From: Charina bottae | Lineage: Eukaryota > Chordata > Lepidosauria > Squamata > Charinaidae | Reading direction: 5' to 3' | DNA length: 64,000 bases | Assembly: GCA_023362775.1 (NCBI GenBank) | Contig: JALMGJ010000002.1 | Coordinates: 32,393,414 to 32,457,413, forward strand | Part shown: piece by piece, positions 29,615 to 38,632 of the stretch | How positions within the stretch are numbered: position 1 is the stretch's first letter | Layout: the number at the start of each line of letters is the position of its first letter | Notes under the pieces: model-generated | Databases searched by the model: none | Seen by the model: the letters and a program-made list of their open reading frames with translations, nothing else | What the model was told of the DNA's origin: nothing | Position numbers and translations under genes: made by a program

Positions 29615-30961
29615 CCACAGGATTGGAAAAGGTCAGTTTACGTTCCAATTCCAAAGAAAGGCAATGCCAAAGAATGTTCAAACTACCGTACAATTGCGCT
29701 CATTTCACATGCCAGCAAGGTTATGCTCAAAATCCTACAAGCTAGGCTTCAGCAGCATGTGAACCGAGAACTACCAGAAGTGCAAGCTGGGTTTCGAAGA
29801 GGCAGAGGAACTAGAGATCAGATTGCCAACATTCGCTGGATCATGGAAAAAGCAAGAGAGTTCCAGAAAAACATCTACTTCTGCTTCATTGACTACGCTA
29901 AAGCCTTTGATTGTGTGGATCACAACAAACTGTGGCAAATTCTTAAAGAGATGGGAGTACCAGACCACCTTACCTGTCTCCTGAGAAACCTGTATGTGGG
30001 TCAAGAAGCAACAGTTAGAACCGGACATGGAACAACCGACTGGTTCAAAATTGGGAAAGGAGTACGACAAGGCTGTATATTATCACCCTGCTTATTTAAC
30101 TTATATGCAGAGTACATCATGAGAAATGCCGGGCTGGATGAATCACAAGCCGGAGTTAAGATTGCCGGGAAAAATATCAACAACCTCAGATATGCAGACG
30201 ATACCACCCTAATGGCAGAAAGTGAAGAGGAACTAAAGAGCCTCTTGATGAGGGTGAAAGAGGAGAGTGCAAAAGCTGGCTTGAAACTCAACATTAAAAA
30301 AACCCAGATCATGGCATCTGGTCCCATCACTTCCTGGCAAATAGAAGGGGAAGAAATGGAAGCAGTGACAGATTTTATTTTCTTGGGCTCCAAGATCACC
30401 GCAGACGGTGACTGCAGCCATGAAATTAAAAGACGCTTGCTCCTTGGAAGGAAAGCTATGGCAAACCTAGACAGCATATTAAAAAGCAGAGACATCACCT
30501 TGCCGACAAAGGTCCGTATAGTTAAAGCTATGGTTTTTCCAGTAGCAATGTATGGCTGTGAGAGTTGGACCATAAGGAAGGCTGAGCGCCGAAGAATTGA
30601 TGCTTTCGAGCTGTGGTGCTGGAGAAGACTCTTGAGAGTCCCTTGGACTGCAAGGAGGTCAAACCAGTCAATCCTAAAGGAAATCAACCCTGACTGCTCA
30701 TTGGAAGGACAGATGCTGAAGCTGAAGCTCAAATACTTTGGCCACCTAATGAGAAGAGAGGACTCACTGGAAAAGACCCTGATGCTGGGAAAGACTGAGG
30801 GCAAAAGGAGAAGGGGACGGCAGAGGATGAGATGGTTAGATAGCATCACCGATGTAATGAACATGAATTTGAGTAAACTCCGAGAGACAGTGGAGGACAG
30901 GAAGGCCTGGCGTGCTATGGTCCATGAGGTCACGAAGAGTCGGACACGACTGAACGACTGA
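29615..30961 (+). pseudogene. BovB reverse transcriptase, main part
   Basis: In the same frame as the preceding segment: PIPKKGNAKECSNYRTIALIS, GFRRGRGTRDQIANIRWIMEKA, FIDYAKAFDCVDH, GVRQGCILSPCLFNLY, then the intact catalytic box RYADDTTLMAES. The C-terminal region follows (GCESWTIRKAERRRIDAFELW, WRRLLRVPWTARRSNQSIL, KYFGHLMRREDSLEK). The last ATG-initiated part is 29,723-30,961. It ends at a normal stop at the 3' end of the element. Confidence 0.9.
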
Positions 30962-31059
30962 ACAACAACAACAACAACAACAACAACAAACAATTTATAC
31001 TTGATTCTTGGTTTCTTCCCTTGCCATATAAATTTAGATATATCTTTTTGCCATTTTGG

Positions 31060-32570
31060 AGTCCTCGGTGCACTCTGAGCCTTGTTGTTTTCTTACAGAC
31101 ATTTCATTGCCAGGCTAGGCAACAACTTCAGTGCAAAAAGGGAGTGGTGTTTGCTCTCTGTTCATATACCATGTCTTGTCCTGCTTGTGTTGGTGGAGGT
31201 GTTGTTCTCTCCTTAGTAGTTTCTTGATTGGGCTGTTGTTTGCTGCTTGGTTGATTGACTGAGTTAATAGTTCCTTGATTAGGGTATATTGTGCTGTTTG
31301 ATTGTTCCTCTGGTACTAATCCTGTTGTTAATCTTTGCATATCTGGGTGATGATTGCTGGAAAGGAGGTGTTCTGGTCTTCTGGCTTTTCAATTGTCTCT
31401 TATGAATGGTATGTAAATGTTCTTTACCTCTATGTGTCTGTTGGTGGCTGCTTTTTCTGAGTGCCAAGCTTCCAGGAATTCTGTAGCATTTTTGGATTTG
31501 GCTTGGTTTAAGATGCTCACAGTTTCCCAGTTGAAAGTATGGTTAAGTCTGTCTGAGAGTGGTGATCCCATAGCTGTTCCTTTGATTTGTTGGTATATTT
31601 GTCCATCAAACTGAAAGTAGGTAGTGAGGCAGAGGTTGATGAGGTCCATGATTCTGGGTATTTTGATCTTGGTGTATCTACTTAGGTCAGGTGTGTTACG
31701 TAGATCTGCTGCCATGGATTCAATCGCTAGTGCTTGGTCTATGGGTGTAAAGAGTGCAGTGACATCAAATGAAACCATAATTTCACCTACATCTATTTTT
31801 AAGTCTTTGATTTTCGGGAGGCACTGTAGTGGGGAGTTGATAGAGTATTTACTGTCCTCTGTGAGATGCCCAAGTTTTCTTGTAAATTCTTTAGCTATGT
31901 TGTATACAATTGGACGGAGTGGTATGCCGGGGTTGTGTATTTTTGGGCGTCTGTAGAAGCATGGGATGATGGGTCCGCTGCTTTTCATCCGCCTCTGTTC
32001 TTCTTTTGTGATTTGACCTTTCTTGGTTAAGTCATTGAGGATTCTTTTGACCTGGTTGTCCAGTTTCTGTATGAAATTGGTGTTTACTGAGGTGTAGGTT
32101 TCTTTGTCCTCAAGTAAATCTTTGGCTTTTTGTATATATTGCGATCTGTCTATAATGACAATGGTGCGGACTTTGTCTGCTGGGAGGATGATGATAGTTT
32201 GGTCCATCTTTCGGTTTTTGAGGGCTGCTCTGTCCTCTGCTTTCAGTTGGTACTGTTTCCATGTCCTTCTGGTTTGTGGTATGATTATCTGTCTTACATT
32301 CTCTTGGGTTTCTGTAGTAAGACCTGTAGTTTTCAATGCTGCTTCTAAAGCTGCAAAGAATTCTAATTTATTTGCATACTCTGTGTTGTAATTGAGGCCT
32401 CTCTGCAGGATACTGTGTTCTGTAGTGGATAATGGGCGGTTAGACATGTTGACCACCCATTCCAGTTCCGGTACTACTTTGTTTCTGGGGTTTAATTTAA
32501 GTAGTTTAGTTTGGAGCTTTCCTTTTTTCTGCTTGTCTCAGTGATGTGGTCTTGATGGTAGTCGTCAGCA
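31060..32570 (-). mobile_element. Penelope-like element family 2, internally deleted
   Basis: Inserted in the antisense L1 with an imperfect duplication around TTGCCATT (left about 31,046, right about 32,574). Its 3' terminal repeat (31,060-31,200) is the same as in the palindromic copies at 25,105 and 33,484. The coding part has lost its middle. Confidence 0.8.
31389..32456 (-). pseudogene. PLE family 2 protein lacking the RT active site and GIY-YIG core
   Basis: 355 codons open. The N-terminal region and first RT motifs are present: IILPADKVRTIVIIDRSQY, SSGPIIPCFYRRPKIHNPGIPLRPI, then VSFDVTALFTPI and IKGTAMGSPLS. It then jumps straight to the extreme C-terminus (LNHTFNWETVSILNQAKSKNATEFLEAWHS). 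The catalytic YVDD box and the GIY-YIG core are deleted in frame. The frame is open above the first ATG, so the true start lay further right. Confidence 0.85.
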
Positions 32571-32689
32571 TGTTGCCATTGTTTAAAAAGTATTTCCCTA
32601 AGATCGCTATTGTCTGAAATGAAAAAAATATCCTAGGAAAAATATTCATCTTAATCACCGAAATCCGTCCCAAAAATGATAATTGTATT

Positions 32690-32938
32690 TTATCCCACCT
32701 TGATAAATCTTTTTTTTATTCCATTCCAGTCTTTGACATAATTATTCTGAAACAACATACAATTCATATTTGAAAATATAACTCCCAAAAATCTAACCTT
32801 CTTTTCAATTTTGAAACCAGTCTTACTCATCAACGTTTCTTGATTTTGTACAGTCATATTTTTAACCAGCATCTTTGTTTTTTGTTTATTTATTTTAAAA
32901 GCAGCTAATGATCCAAAATCTTTCAGTTTCTTCATCAA
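32690..32938 (-). pseudogene. L1 RT C-terminal piece
   Basis: FGSLAAFKINKQKTKMLVKN and KKVRFLGVIFSNM are L1 ORF2 sequences just after the RT active site. The FADD box lies at 33,340-33,345, across an L2 insertion. Confidence 0.75.
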
Positions 32939-32945
32939 GTACTCA

Positions 32946-33300
32946 ATATTTATTTTTATTTATTTATTTATTCAATTTATTCCCCGCCCATCTCCCATAC
33001 AAGGGACTCTGGGCGGGTCACAACAATCAAAGTTAAAAACAATACAATAATTTTAAAAAATACAATATAAATAAATAAAATACAAGATGGGGGACGTAGG
33101 GAACGTAGCATAGTGTTGCTACGGGGCTACCCAACCCCAAGAGGCACTCCCGCCTCCGTTGTCCCAGGCCAGGTGGCAGAGCCAGGTCTTAAGGGCCTTC
33201 CGAAAGGTCAGGAGGGAGGGGGCCAGTCTCACCTCCGGGGGCAAGATATTCCATAGGGCGGGCGCTATCGCAGAGAAGGCACGCCTCCTGGACCCCGCTA
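32946..33300 (-). mobile_element. L2 LINE 3' fragment
   Basis: Same end as the large L2: TTCAATTTATTCCCCGCCC, ACAAGGGACTCTGGGCGGG, then RT C-terminal codons (AGSRRRAFSAIAPALWNILPPEVRLAPSLL in reverse). It splits the L1 RT between FADD and the following segment. Confidence 0.85.
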
Positions 33301-33415
33301 TATAATTCAAGCGTTCTTGTAGAATCCAAACTAAGTCATCAGCAAAAGCCCTCAATTTCTAAACATTTTTTAACTTCAAACCCTTTAACATTTTATCTTG
33401 TCTAATATCTCTATT
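33300..33415 (-). pseudogene. L1 RT active-site piece (FADD)
   Basis: The minus strand reads RAFADDLVWILQE, containing the L1 catalytic FADD box. It is bounded by an L2 fragment on one side and a further tail insertion on the other. Confidence 0.7.
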
Positions 33416-33471
33416 TAATCCCGGTTGGGGGAGATGGGCGGTCATATAAATTTAAATAATAAATAAATAAC
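33416..33471 (+). repeat. short L2-type tail
   Basis: CCCGGTTGGGGGAGATGGGC then GGTCATATAAATTTAAATAA and AATAAATAA, equal to the tail at 25,640-25,690. Confidence 0.55.
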
Positions 33472-33516
33472 ACTTCCAAAACTGTGGAGTCCTTGGTGCT
33501 CTCTGAGCCTTGTTGT

Positions 33517-33568
33517 ATTCTTTCAGACATTTCATTGCCACGCTAGGCAACATCTTCAGTGCGAAAAG
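33517..33568 (-). ncRNA. hammerhead-ribozyme-like motif, PLE family 2, left arm
   Basis: Minus strand CTGAAGA (33559-33553), extra T, stem II GTTGCC/GGCAAT (one wobble), GAAA (33533-33530), then TGTC. Stem I is weaker than in the right arm. Confidence 0.5.
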
Positions 33569-33675
33569 GGAGTGGGACTTGCTATCTGTTTATATACCAT
33601 GGCTTTATAACCATGGTATATAAACAGACCATGTTTATAGCCATGGTATATAAACAGAGAGCAAGTCCCACTCCC

Positions 33676-33720
33676 TTTTTGCACTGAAGATATTGCCTTG
33701 CAATGAAACGTCTGCAAGAA
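33676..33720 (+). ncRNA. hammerhead-ribozyme-like motif, PLE family 2, right arm
   Basis: CTGAAGA (33684-33690), extra T, stem II ATTGC/GCAAT, GAAA (33705-33708), then CGTC, with predicted cleavage after the C at 33712. Stem I is the best in the window: TTTTTGCA (33676-33683) pairs over eight positions with TGCAAGAA (33713-33720). Confidence 0.65.
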
Positions 33721-33792
33721 AACAACAAGGCTCAGAGAGCACCAAGGACTCCACAGTTCAACCCTGAGCTACAAATATTCACTTCGATTGGT

Positions 33793-34076
33793 ACTTCCAA
33801 AACTAAAATAAAACTAAAGGGGACAGGGGACATCCCTGTCATGTCCCTTTCTGTATCTCACATTGTTTAGTTAAGTCACCATTAACAATAATACGTGCCG
33901 GTTGAGGTGTACATATCCAATTAATTCCTTGAATAAACTTCTCCAAAGTCCATAACATCCAAAAATTTAAACATAAAAGACCAATTCAAATTATCAAAAG
34001 CTGCATCTAAAAAAATCAACGGGAACTAGCTTTTTCATTATGATGTGGTAAGTATTCTACAATATCCAATACTTTT
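33793..34076 (-). pseudogene. L1 RT piece
   Basis: The antisense L1 RT continues here in broken frames (for example the reverse strand near 33,960-34,020 coding an AFDNLNW-like segment). It lies between two PLE insertions whose duplications define its ends. Confidence 0.55.
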
Positions 34077-34129
34077 GTGGCTGTTGTGGGTCTTCCGGGC
34101 TGTGTGGCCGTGTTCTGGAAGTTGTGGTT

Positions 34130-34170
34130 CCTAACGTTTCGCCAGCATCTGTGGCCAGCATCTTCAGAGG
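34130..34170 (-). ncRNA. hammerhead-ribozyme-like motif, PLE family 3, left arm
   Basis: Minus strand CTGAAGA (34167-34161), extra T, stem II GCTGGC/GCTGGC with two G-U pairs, GAAA (34140-34137), CGTT. CCT before the core pairs with AGG after the predicted cut. Confidence 0.6.
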
Positions 34171-34849
34171 GCAGGAGCACAGATAGAAGCAAAATCTCTG
34201 TGCCCAGGTAGAGTGGGAATGTTCTATTTATAGAGCTAAATTATAGGAGATTAGGTGGGGTTTTTTGTTGTGTTGAAATGTTAACGAGTGGCTGATGAGC
34301 GTGATTAGCATGTTCATTGTGAGAAGTATTCCCATGTCCTGGTGGTTGGACTGAGTTCGTTGACCTTTTGCAGGCTGTGTTTTTCAGGACTGGTAGCCAG
34401 GTTTTGCTAATTTTTAAACTTTCTTCTTTTTTATTGTAACTGTGCTGGTGTTTGTGAATTTCAATGGCTTCTCTGTATAATCTGGTGTAGTGGCTTGTAG
34501 TGTAGTGTACTGGACAACACCAAAAGCCACTACACCAGATTATACAGAGAAGCCATTGAAATTCACAAACACCAGCACAGTTACAATAAAAAAGAAGAAA
34601 GTTTAAAAATTAGCAAAACCTGGCTACCAGTCCTGAAAAACACAGCCTGCAAAAGGTCAACGAACTCAGTCCAACCACCAGGACATGGGAATACTTCTCA
34701 CAATGAACATGCTAATCACGCTCATCAGCCACTCGTTAACATTTCAACACAACAAAAAACCCCACCTAATCTCCTATAATTTAGCTCTATAAATAGAACA
34801 TTCCCACTCTACCTGGGCACAGAGATTTTGCTTCTATCTGTGCTCCTGC

Positions 34850-34890
34850 CCTCTGAAGATGCTGGCCACAGATGCTGGCGAAACGTTAGG
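34850..34890 (+). ncRNA. hammerhead-ribozyme-like motif, PLE family 3, right arm
   Basis: CTGAAGA (34853-34859), extra T, stem II GCTGGC/GCTGGC, GAAA (34880-34883), CGT then T, with predicted cut after 34887 and stem I CCT/AGG. Mirror image of the left arm. Confidence 0.6.
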
Positions 34891-35280
34891 AACCACAACT
34901 TCCAGAACACGGCCACACAGCCCGGAAGACCCACAACAGCCATTGAACTCCGGCCGTGAAAGCCTTCGACAATACATCCAATACTTTTCTCACATTGTCT
35001 CTTAATTATCTTTTGGGTAAAAACCCACATTGATCATCATGGATAAAACCCTGGAAAATCTTCTTTAATCTGTGAGCCAATATTGAACTAAATCTTTTAT
35101 AATCATTATTCAACAGGGAAATTGGTCTGTAATCCTTAGTTTAAGTAAGGTCTTGCCCTATCTTTGGTAAAAGTGCAATATTGGTCTCTTTGCATGAATC
35201 TGGCATTGCAGAGCCCAGCAATATAGAATTCATCAGCCTTTGAAGGGTTTGAAGAAATTGGTCCTCAAAACATCTATAAT

Positions 35281-35720
35281 ATTTATTTTATTTATATTTA
35301 TATTTCAAATTTAGCAACTGCCCATCTCACTCAAAGAGCAACTCTGGGCGGTTTACAATTAAACAAGAATGAATAATCATTAAAATACAATAAAGCAATA
35401 TTCTTAAACAAAAATATAATCCAAGACTTAGGTACTAAAAAGTTCTTAATTTACGGGAGCATCGTCAGGGTGCTATCCACCCCTAGGGTTGCTTACTTCT
35501 CTTCACGTCCCAAACGAGGTGGCAGAGCCATATCTTAACTCCTTTCCAGAAGGCTGGGAGAGTGGGACCTAGCCTCACTTCTTCAGGAATAATATTCCAT
35601 ATTGAAGGGGCAAAGGCAGAGAAGGCTCTCTTCCTGGGCCTCGCCAATCGACATTCTTTTATGGGGGTCGTAACATACCTTCTCTGCCTGACTGGATGGG
35701 ATGGGTCGATGTAATCGGGA
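35281..35720 (-). mobile_element. L2 LINE 3' fragment (diverged)
   Basis: Order matches other L2 ends: TTTATTTATATTT run, AGAGCAACTCTGGGCGG, GGTGGCAGAGCCATATCTTA, AATATTCCATATTGAAGGGG, GGGATGGGTCGATGTAATCG. More diverged than the copies at 32,946 and 43,611, so older. Confidence 0.7.
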
Positions 35721-35724
35721 TGAG

Positions 35725-35892
35725 ATTGTCAATTAATGGAAAAACTACTCCATTCCAATCTCCCAATAAAAACCAATTTTGATAGGAAAAATGTGACAGT
35801 TGATCCATAAGATGTTTAAAAAGCTTCCTTTTATCATCATTTGGTACATATACTCCAACAATAATAGATTTAAGTCCTTGCAGTTCTACTTC
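35725..35892 (-). pseudogene. L1 endonuclease piece
   Basis: The minus strand reads VPNDDKRKLFKHLMDQLSHF followed by SYQNWFLLGDWNGVVFPLID, part of the L1 ORF2 APE endonuclease. It resumes at 49,192 beyond the half-L1 insertion. Confidence 0.7.
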
Positions 35893-36049
35893 TTTTTTTT
35901 TTTTTGGAGAAAGCTTTATTATTATTTTTTAGAACAATGATAAAAACTACAAAAAACAAAACAGAAAAAACACTACAAAAAACATTAAAAGTATAAAAAC
36001 ACAAAAGAAAAGACTTTTAGAAAGTTAAATACATACACTGACTGCACTG

Positions 36050-36640
36050 TTGCAGTCCTGGCTGACTGCAGCCAGGAAATCAGAAGATGTCTACTTCTTG
36101 GGAGGAGAGAAATGGCAAATCTTGATAAAATAGTTAAGAACAGAGACATCAAACTGACAACAAAGGTCCGCATAGTTAAAGCAATGGTATTCCCCGTAGT
36201 AACCTATGGCTGCGAGAGCTGGACCATAAGGAAGGCTGAGCGAAGGAAGATAGATGCTTTTGAACTGTGGTGTTGGAGGAAAATTCTGAGAGTGCCTTGG
36301 ACTGCAAGAAGATCAAACCAGTCCATACTCCAGGAAATAAAGCCAGACTGCTCACTTGAGGGAATGATATTAAAGGCAAAACTGAAGTACTTTGGCCACA
36401 TAATGAGAAGACAGGATACCCTGGAGAAGAAGCTGATGCTAGGGAAAGTGGAAGGCAAAAGGGAGAGGTGTCGACCTAGGGCAAGATGGATGGATGATAT
36501 TCTGAAGGTGACGGTCTCAACCGTGGGGGAGCTGGGGATGGTGACGGCCGACAGGAAGCTCTGGTGTGGGCTGGTCCATGAAGTCACGAAGAGTCGGAAG
36601 CGACTGAACGAATACACAAAAAAACAAAAAAACATACATA
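36050..36640 (+). mobile_element. BovB LINE 3' fragment (second subfamily)
   Basis: Codes the BovB C-terminal region (GCESWTIRKAERRKIDAFELW, WRKILRVPWTARRSNQSIL, KYFGHIMRRQDTLEK) and ends GAGTCGGAAGCGACTGAACG plus an A-rich tail. It differs throughout from the BovB at 27,774, so it is a different subfamily. Open frame 36,112-36,711. Confidence 0.85.
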
Positions 36641-36669
36641 CAGGTAACTTCCAGCTTTCAACAGCAAGA

Positions 36670-37027
36670 TGTAAGGTGCTCCATCCGATGTCTGAAATCT
36701 CCCTCCTCTAGAGTAAACCACAGACGCGCGGTTTCTTAGAAGCAGAAGGATTTATTATAGTAAATGGAAGTTAACACGAACAAAGACTTGAATGAACAAG
36801 CAAAGCATTGCATGCACATTTAAACCTCCCCCCCCCCGAGGTCCTTTGATGTTGACATGTGTAGCTCGTGTCTCCAGGGTGCTCAGACATCCATTCGCAG
36901 AGATGTGTACTCGCGCTTGTCACTTAGGTGCGAGCCTGTCTACTTCAATTCTTCCATGTCTGTTTGCAGCCTCCCTGAATGCCCTTATCTGTCTAGTATA
37001 TTGGCAGAGGTCTGTTGAGCTCTGACA
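36670..37027 (-). repeat. Gypsy C 3' LTR
   Basis: 358 bp. Starts directly after the target CAAGA. Lacks 10 bp present in the other LTR near the GTCTACTTC motif. Confidence 0.9.
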
Positions 37028-37189
37028 TGCTCCTGGCCCAAGATGCTCCCCCCACCCCACTAAAATACGTTAACTAATGAACTAACTAAACATTTTCAAT
37101 CGTGCCCTGTAACGAAAGAACACAAAATAATTTTTTACATTGCCCTGTTGGGGTGCCCGTTTCATTGAGGTTTGTCCGGGAACTCCCTA

Positions 37190-37703
37190 TTGAAGGTTTT
37201 TACCAATTTGGGAGCGTGTGTGTCCTTAGCGCTAACCCACTCCATCTCCAATCGGCAGATGTTGCCACTTGACCAAATATTGCAGCTGCCCCTTGTGCCA
37301 TCTGGAATCAAGAATCCTGTCGATTTCAAAGTGTGGTTCTCCCTCCACTAATAATGGGGCGGGTTCTGCTGTGGAAAACTGGGTGCACCTTTCTTAGTGT
37401 CTTTGGTAACTGCAGTTTGGCCATTACTGGGTTAATGACTTCAATAATTGGGAACGGACCTATGAATTTGGGCGCCAGTTTTCGTGACGGTTGTGTAGCC
37501 CTCAGGTTTTTTGTTGACAGGTACACCTTATCCCCTACTCTCAGTTCCCATTTCTTCTCTTGTTTGTGGTCTGCGTATTTTTTGTAACTTGCTTTGGCTT
37601 CCTGCAGCGTTTTCACCATAATTGGCCAATTACTGGTTACTTTTGCTATCCATCCATCCGCTTTCAATGGCTGCGCTAGTTCTGTGCTTTGGGTCATGGC
37701 CAA
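37190..37703 (-). pseudogene. Gypsy C integrase C-terminus and chromodomain
   Basis: The open part (37,326-37,703) has WELRVGDKVYLSTKNL, RKLAPKFIGPFPIIEVINP, RKVHPVFH, the Gypsy integrase C-terminal domain. In the next frame downstream, 37,215-37,325 reads [20 protein letters not shown] then KWQHLP, a chromodomain. Chromodomains direct chromovirus integration to marked chromatin. Confidence 0.8.
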
Positions 37704-37711
37704 TTCGGGGA

Positions 37712-38491
37712 TTAAAGTAGCCCTGTAGCTACTTTAAATGGTGAAAGCCCCGTGCTTTGTTGGAGCGCGTTATTGTAAGCAACCTCTGCGAACAGTAACC
37801 GTTCTGCCCAATCATTTTGTTGATAAGTAATGTAGCATCTAAGGTACTGCTCCAGTATAGCATTAATGCGTTCACTCGCACCATCTGTGCACGGATAAAA
37901 TGCACTACTAAGCTCCTGTTCTGATCCAATTAACTTCAAAAAGGCCCGCCAGAACTTGCAAGTGAAAGTGCTGCCGTGATCACTGATTATGCGTTCCGGC
38001 GTTCCGTGAGCCCTATAAATGTGTTGAATAAACATCCTAGCTAGTTTCTGAGCATTCGGTATCCCATTGCAAGCAATGAAGTGTGCCTGTTTAGAAAATA
38101 AATCTGTGACCACCCAAATGGCCGTTTTCTTGTTGCTCACTGGTAAGTCTACTATAAAATCCATGGCAATCTGCTTCCATGGTTGTGTGGGGTTTGCTAC
38201 TTCCTGCAATTTCCCTGTGGGTTTGCCCATTTTCCTTTTAGCTGTTGCGCACACTGGGCACGATCGCACATAAGCTTTAAGGTCTGTGCGCAATGATGGC
38301 CACCAGAATTTGTGCCGAACTAAATGTAATGTTTTCACAAATCCGAAATGCCCTGCCGTTTTGTGGTCGTGATGCTTGCTCAAAACCCTTTGCCTTAAAG
38401 GCTCAGGGACATATGCTTTATTGTCTTTCCACCCCACTCCATCTTTCTCCTCGAGGGTGTGTTTGTTCTCCCTCCACCATGTGTCTGTCAC
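37712..38491 (-). pseudogene. Gypsy C integrase core
   Basis: 260 codons. HHCC-type zinc region (HHDHKTAGHFG, then HKFWWPSLRTDLKAYVRSCPVCATAK). Then the core: [42 protein letters not shown], and FYPCTDGASERINAILEQYL. The catalytic Asp residues and the final Glu (SERIN) are visible. It stops at 37,712. Confidence 0.85.
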
Positions 38492-38632
38492 TGTTGCCGC
38501 TCACAGTTCGCTTGCAAACAGGTCGCTCTCAGCCAAGCGTTTCGCGCTACTGCGAGTGATCACCATGTTTCCCTCCAATCTATCAGCTTGTGCCAAGTGG
38601 CTCTGAGCCTCCTCTGACTGGGAAGGGATGAG

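Larger units (their letters stand above)
27774..30988 (+). mobile_element. BovB (RTE clade) LINE, near full length
   Basis: Begins with the BovB 5' end (CATGGATCACTGCCTTGTCG) and ends GAGTCGGACACGACTGAACG followed by an (ACA)n tail. It is flanked by AACAATTTAT (27764-27773 and 30989-30998), and L1 sequence rejoins across it. The single ORF codes endonuclease and RT and is broken at only two places that I can see. BovB elements are known for horizontal spread among vertebrates, including squamates. Confidence 0.92.
33484..33792. mobile_element. palindromic PLE family 2 insertion
   Basis: A 309-bp foldback between exact duplications ACTTCCAAAACT (33472-33483 and 33793-33804). The left arm is the terminal repeat in reverse and the right arm forward. 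The centre holds repeated CCATGGTATATAAACAGA units, each partly self-complementary. Confidence 0.85.
34077..34975. mobile_element. large palindromic PLE family 3 insertion
   Basis: 899 bp between exact duplications ATCCAATACTTTT (34064-34076 and 34976-34988). About 430 bp of the left part (34,077 to about 34,503) is the reverse complement of the right part (from about 34,518), nearly without mismatch, around a spacer of about 15-25 bases. Each arm carries PLE C-terminal codons (RLYREAIEIHKHQHSYNKKE) and a terminal repeat with a hammerhead-like motif. The right arm extends further at its outer end (to CCGGCCGTGAAAGCC). Confidence 0.9.

Noticed and set aside
31090..31140. Hammerhead motif in the deleted family 2 PLE
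   Set aside because: The core reads CTGAAGT, so an invariant A is changed; probably inactive.
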